Assembly (NCBI GenBank): GCA_900544475.1
Contig: UQVU01000068.1
Span: forward strand, 1 to 9,373
Direction of reading: 5' to 3'
DNA: 9,373 nt
Source of the DNA: an uncultured Butyricicoccus sp.
GTDB lineage: Bacteria > Bacillota > Clostridia > Oscillospirales > Butyricicoccaceae
The notes beneath the pieces are model-generated. The model worked only from the letters and a program-made list of their open reading frames with translations, was not told the DNA's origin and made no database searches. This document shows positions 6,982 to 9,373 of this stretch, piece by piece; within the stretch, counting starts at the first letter, position 1; each line of letters starts with the position of its first letter. The position numbers were made by a program, and so were the translations under genes.

Positions 6982-7677
6982 TTGAAGGTTACAGCGACAA
7001 ACCGCCGCAAAAAGGGGACGCGCGGCGTAAATATCCGCGTGCTGCTGATTCTGGGACTGACGATTATATCTTTCGCCGCCGGAATGCTGACGCAGCGCGC
7101 AATCACCAGACCGCCCCAGCAGGACGCAAATCTCAGCTACATAGACGACATCCCGGTCTACACCGATTTTCTCCCCGAGGGCAGCCGCGCCCGCCCGGGT
7201 CAGACGCGCGAGATCAAGTATCTCGTCATCCACGAAACCGACAATTTCTCCGCCGGGGCGGACGCCGCCGCGCATAACTCGTTCATCCACCAGAACGCGA
7301 ACGCCGAGAGCGGCATCGTTTCGTGGCACTACACGGTGGACGACCATGAAATCTACCACCACCTTCCCGACACCGAAACCGCCTACCACGCGGGCGACAT
7401 GATGACCGAGGGCGGCGGCAACATGAACGGCGTCGGCATCGAAATGTGCGTCAACGAGGGCGGCAACTACGAGCAAACGCTCATCAATACGGAAAAGCTG
7501 TGCGCGAGCCTGTGCATCGCCTATAACCTGAACCCGGATAAGGCGCTCAAAAAGCATCAGGACTTTATGGAAAAGGTCTGCCCGGCCAAGCTCATCAATT
7601 CCGGCCGCTGGGACGAGTTCTGCGCCGCCGTCAAGGAGCGCTATACCGAGCTGAAAAAGGCGGAGGCAAACGGTTAG
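6982..7677 (+). CDS. Membrane-anchored N-acetylmuramoyl-L-alanine amidase (Amidase_2)
   Basis: This peptidoglycan hydrolase cleaves the bond between N-acetylmuramic acid and the stem peptide. I place the start at the TTG at 6982, with GGAGAG ending 10 bases before it. A TTG at 6964 is in frame but has its AGG directly against the codon. The 231-residue product has a basic N-terminus (NRRKKGTRG), one hydrophobic segment (about 18-36) and no clear cleavage site, so it is probably anchored with the catalytic domain outside. That domain shows VIHETDN (H84), HYTVDD (from H116), YHAGD (from H136), the GIEMCVNEGG strand, and KHQDFMEKVCP (H192, C200). H84, H192 and C200 fit the zinc triad of T7 lysozyme (H17, H122, C130), including the eight-residue spacing. 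No binding repeats are present. It is monocistronic, with its own promoter and terminator; a role in wall turnover or sporulation is inferred. Confidence 0.88.
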   Translation: MKVTATNRRKKGTRGVNIRVLLILGLTIISFAAGMLTQRAITRPPQQDANLSYIDDIPVYTDFLPEGSRARPGQTREIKYLVIHETDNFSAGADAAAHNSFIHQNANAESGIVSWHYTVDDHEIYHHLPDTETAYHAGDMMTEGGGNMNGVGIEMCVNEGGNYEQTLINTEKLCASLCIAYNLNPDKALKKHQDFMEKVCPAKLINSGRWDEFCAAVKERYTELKKAEANG

Positions 7678-7713
7678 TTCACAGTAACTAAATATACAAA
7701 ACAAATTTTCTGA

Positions 7714-7751
7714 GGGAGTGCTATTTGTAACAAATTGCACTTCCTTTTTTT
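7714..7751 (+). terminator. Intrinsic terminator of the amidase gene
   Basis: GGGAGTGCTATTTG (7714-7727) pairs with CAAATTGCACTTCC (7731-7744) with one mismatch and one G-U pair, then seven T residues (7745-7751). It lies about 36 bases after the stop codon. Confidence 0.92.
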
Positions 7752-7760
7752 ATGCAGATA

Positions 7761-7769
7761 TGCTATACT
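7761..7769 (+). promoter_or_regulatory. Probable extended -10 promoter of the DAHP synthase gene
   Basis: TGCTATACT is a TGN-TATACT extended -10 element with only a poor -35 (TTCCTT, 7741-7746) inside the terminator of the previous gene. An alternative pairing is TTGCAC (7735-7740) with TATGCT (7759-7764) at 18 bases. The start would be near 7776, giving a leader of about 80 nt. Confidence 0.6.
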
Positions 7770-7774
7770 GCAAG

Positions 7775-7794
7775 GGTATTGCGTGTGCAGTACC
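7775..7794 (+). other. Hairpin at the extreme 5' end of the DAHP synthase mRNA
   Basis: GGTATTGC (7775-7782) pairs with GCAGTACC (7787-7794) around a GTGT loop, an 8-bp stem with one G-U pair. It begins at the predicted transcription start, so a 5' stabilising role is plausible. No T-run follows and no full attenuator or leader peptide is seen. Confidence 0.5.
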
Positions 7795-7856
7795 GAAGGT
7801 TTTCATACAAAAACGATATTAACTGACAAAAATAAATGTCAAAGGAGTGAACTGAA

Positions 7857-8873
7857 ATGATCGTTGTACTTAAACCGAACAGCGAAAAGGAACGTGTCGA
7901 GCGACTGATGCAGCATTTCAAGGATATGGGGCTGCGAATCAACTATTCCGAGGGCGAAGATACCACTATTCTCGGCCTGATGGGCGACACGACCCGTCTG
8001 GACGAAGGTGACATTATGGCGTATGACGTGGTCGAGCGTGTACAGCGCGTGACCGAGCCGTTCAAGGCCGTCAACCGCAAATTCCACCCCGAGGACACGA
8101 TCATTGAGGTCGCGGGCCGCAAGATCGGCGCAGGCTACTTCAACGTCATGGCGGGTCCGTGCTCGGTCGAGAACGAGGCGCAGATCGTCGAGTGCGCGGA
8201 GCGCGTCAAGGCAGCCGGCGCTTCTTTCCTGCGCGGCGGCGCGTTCAAGCCGCGTACCTCCCCTTACTCCTTCCAGGGCCTTGAAGCCGAGGGTCTGAAG
8301 CTGCTGCTCGAGGCAAAGCGCCAGACCGGTCTGCCGATCGTCACCGAAATCATGAGCGAGAAGCACCTCGACCTGTTCGCAGACGTTGATATTATTCAGC
8401 TCGGTGCGCGAAATATGCAGAACTTCATGCTGCTCAAGGAGCTGGGCCGCTGCAACAAGCCGATCCTGCTCAAGCGCGGTCTGTCCGCGACGATGGAGGA
8501 ATTCCTGATGGCTGCCGAGTACATTTTCGCCGGCGGCAACAAGCAGGTCATCCTGTGCGAGCGCGGCATCCGCACCTTTGAGAAGATGATCCGCAACAAC
8601 CTCGACCTGTCCGCCGTTCCGCTGGTCAAGATGTTCAGCCACCTGCCGATCATCATCGACCCGTCCCACGCAGCCGGCCGCCGCGACATGGTGCAGCCGC
8701 TGTCCCGCGCCGCAATCGCCGCCGGTGCAGACGGTCTGATCATCGAGGCGCACAACGACCCGAAGCACGCGCTGTGCGACGGTGCGCAGTCGCTCGACCT
8801 CGACCAGTTCGACAACGTGATGGCCGACATCAAGCGCCGCGCCGAGTTCGAGGGTAGAACGATGATGCCGTAA
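7857..8873 (+). CDS. aroF: 3-deoxy-7-phosphoheptulonate (DAHP) synthase, type I-beta
   Basis: This enzyme condenses phosphoenolpyruvate and erythrose 4-phosphate in the first step of the shikimate pathway. At 338 residues it is the length of the Thermotoga-like I-beta form. An N-terminal ferredoxin-like domain (about 1-70; MIVVLKPNSEKE onward), which confers aromatic amino acid feedback control in that group, precedes the TIM barrel. The metal ligands are all visible: C102 in AGPCSVE, H271 in DPSHAAG, E297 in IIEAHNDP and D308 in CDGAQS, each within one residue of the Thermotoga maritima set. Other barrel motifs are GGAFKPRTSPYSFQG (PEP/phosphate site), IQLGARNMQNF, LLKRG and CERGIRTFE. AGGAG at 7843-7847 supports the ATG. 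No chorismate-pathway neighbours are present, so it seems to be transcribed alone. KDO8P synthase is excluded by the N-terminal domain and the DAHP-type motifs. Confidence 0.95.
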   Translation: MIVVLKPNSEKERVERLMQHFKDMGLRINYSEGEDTTILGLMGDTTRLDEGDIMAYDVVERVQRVTEPFKAVNRKFHPEDTIIEVAGRKIGAGYFNVMAGPCSVENEAQIVECAERVKAAGASFLRGGAFKPRTSPYSFQGLEAEGLKLLLEAKRQTGLPIVTEIMSEKHLDLFADVDIIQLGARNMQNFMLLKELGRCNKPILLKRGLSATMEEFLMAAEYIFAGGNKQVILCERGIRTFEKMIRNNLDLSAVPLVKMFSHLPIIIDPSHAAGRRDMVQPLSRAAIAAGADGLIIEAHNDPKHALCDGAQSLDLDQFDNVMADIKRRAEFEGRTMMP

Positions 8874-9036
8874 GGCATCATTCTAAGGGGGACGCTGTCC
8901 CCCTTAGATACGCCCCCGGTTCCTGCGAAACCGGGGGCGATAACCCCCTCGCCCCTGCACAGCAGGGGCGGCTCGGGACACAAGGTGAATTGCCCCGAAG
9001 GGGCAAGAGAAGGTGCCCTGGGGTACGTGTCCCGAG
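8862..9036. repeat. Array of tandem hairpins directly after the DAHP synthase gene
   Basis: Consecutive palindromes with almost no spacing are visible. ATGATGCC/GGCATCAT (8862-8881) has the TAA stop of the gene in its loop. CTAAGGGGGAC/GTCCCCCTTAG (8883-8907) is a perfect 11-bp stem. CGCCCCCGGTT/AACCGGGGGCG (8911-8939) and CGCCCCTGC/GCAGGGGCG (8950-8970) follow. CTCGGGACAC/GTGTCCCGAG (8972-8981, 9027-9036) encloses TTGCCCC/GGGGCAA (8990-9006). No clean T-run follows the first stems, so none is an obvious intrinsic terminator, although the first two may still stop transcription or protect the mRNA end. No gene is seen from 8874 to the window end. Confidence 0.85.
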
Positions 9037-9044
9037 GCAGCGGA

Positions 9045-9296
9045 ATAAAAGTCAGGTACACGCCCTGACTTTTATAGAGAATTTAATGCGGTCTGCTGCG
9101 GCAGACCTGTCCGCCCTCCTTGCCTGCGGCAAGATTGGACGGAAATAGCGCGCGAAGCGCGCAAAAAAGCACGCCTTTGGCGTGCTTTTCTTTTTCCTGC
9201 CGTATTCCGACAAAGTCGGAACAGGCAGGACAGGCGCACCGCAGTGCGCCGCGTTAAATTCTCCAAGAAAGTCGGGGCGTGTACCTGACTTTCTTA
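9045..9296. repeat. 252-bp nested palindromic element with 47-base inverted arms
   Basis: Bases 9045-9091 match the reverse complement of 9249-9295 at about 40 of 47 positions; shared core AAAGTCAGGTACACGCCC and GAGAATTTAA. Each arm is also a palindrome (9045-9056 with 9064-9075, perfect 12 bp; 9265-9276 with 9284-9295, 11 of 12). Six hairpins fill the interior: GGTCTGC/GCAGACC (9090-9107), CTTGCC/GGCAAG inside GTCC/GGAC (9109-9140), GCGCGC/GCGCGC (9148-9162), AAAAGCACGCC/GGCGTGCTTTT (9165-9189), TTCCGAC/GTCGGAA inside CCTGCC/GGCAGG (9196-9229), and GGCGCAC/GTGCGCC (9233-9250). There is no coding frame of note. Confidence 0.9.
9165..9195 (+). terminator. Bidirectional intrinsic terminator-like hairpin inside the nested element
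   Basis: AAAAGCACGCC (9165-9175) and GGCGTGCTTTT (9179-9189) form an 11-bp stem with a three-base loop, followed by CTTTTT. On the minus strand the stem is followed by TTTTTT. It is the only hairpin in the right-hand array with a proper T-run, and so may be where plus-strand transcription from the DAHP synthase gene ends, about 300 bases past the stop. Confidence 0.7.
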
Positions 9297-9303
9297 CCTC
9301 TGC

Positions 9304-9344
9304 CCGCGCCGCGGCGGCGCGGCCTCGTCCGCCGTGCGGACGAG
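9304..9344. repeat. Two further GC-rich hairpins at the right edge
   Basis: CCGCGCC/GGCGCGG (9304-9310, 9316-9322) and CTCGTCCGC/GCGGACGAG (9324-9332, 9336-9344) are perfect stems placed back to back, continuing the palindrome array toward the window edge. Confidence 0.8.
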
Positions 9345-9373
9345 AGGGGGGTATCTCAAAAAGTTTCTTCGGA

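Noticed and set aside
6904..8768. Minus-strand frames of 278 and 309 residues opposite the amidase and DAHP synthase genes
   Set aside because: They are shadows of recognised plus-strand genes. They cover promoters and terminators and have no recognisable domain.
9045..9344. CRISPR array or integron attC sites as an explanation of the palindromes
   Set aside because: The hairpins differ in sequence, there is no constant repeat with regular spacers, and no cas or integrase gene is in view.

Overview
The window looks like chromosomal DNA from a GC-rich anaerobic member of the Clostridia, probably a gut Oscillospirales or Ruminococcaceae relative. This is inferred from the gene order of the polyamine operon, the GC-rich codon use, the Gram-positive type ribosome binding sites and sigma-A promoters, and the AT-rich 5' leaders. 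No 16S or other marker is present, so the placement is tentative.

Layout: positions 1-378 hold no gene, but contain a copy of a dispersed repeat (copy A) and the terminator of the operon that follows. Positions 379-6044 form one minus-strand polyamine operon, transcribed in the order speD (S-adenosylmethionine decarboxylase), an ornithine/lysine/arginine decarboxylase of the SpeA type, speE (spermidine synthase), carboxynorspermidine/carboxyspermidine dehydrogenase, and nspC (the matching decarboxylase). It is preceded by a leader of about 365 nt with a textbook promoter (TTGCAA, 17 nt, TATAAT), a 22-bp palindrome at the -35 element and several hairpins. Upstream of the promoter, at 6558-6804, lies the second copy of the repeat (copy B). 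On the plus strand follow a membrane-anchored Amidase_2 cell-wall hydrolase (6982-7677) with its own terminator, and a type I-beta DAHP synthase (7857-8873). The last 500 bases carry no gene and are almost entirely palindromes. They include a 252-bp element closed by 47-base inverted arms with six hairpins inside.

How the genes work together: the basic amino acid decarboxylase makes a diamine (agmatine, putrescine or cadaverine). SpeD makes decarboxylated AdoMet, and SpeE transfers its aminopropyl group to the diamine. The last two genes encode the other known route, condensation with aspartate semialdehyde followed by decarboxylation. The operon therefore holds both ways of adding a three-carbon amine arm. 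No agmatinase, agmatine deiminase or N-carbamoylputrescine amidase is visible in the window. DAHP synthase (aromatic amino acid entry) and the amidase appear functionally unrelated to the operon.

Most interesting for follow-up: the nested palindrome at the right end, the repeat whose interior is inverted between its two copies flanking the operon, the long structured speD leader with its operator-like palindrome, and the co-operonic dual triamine pathways.
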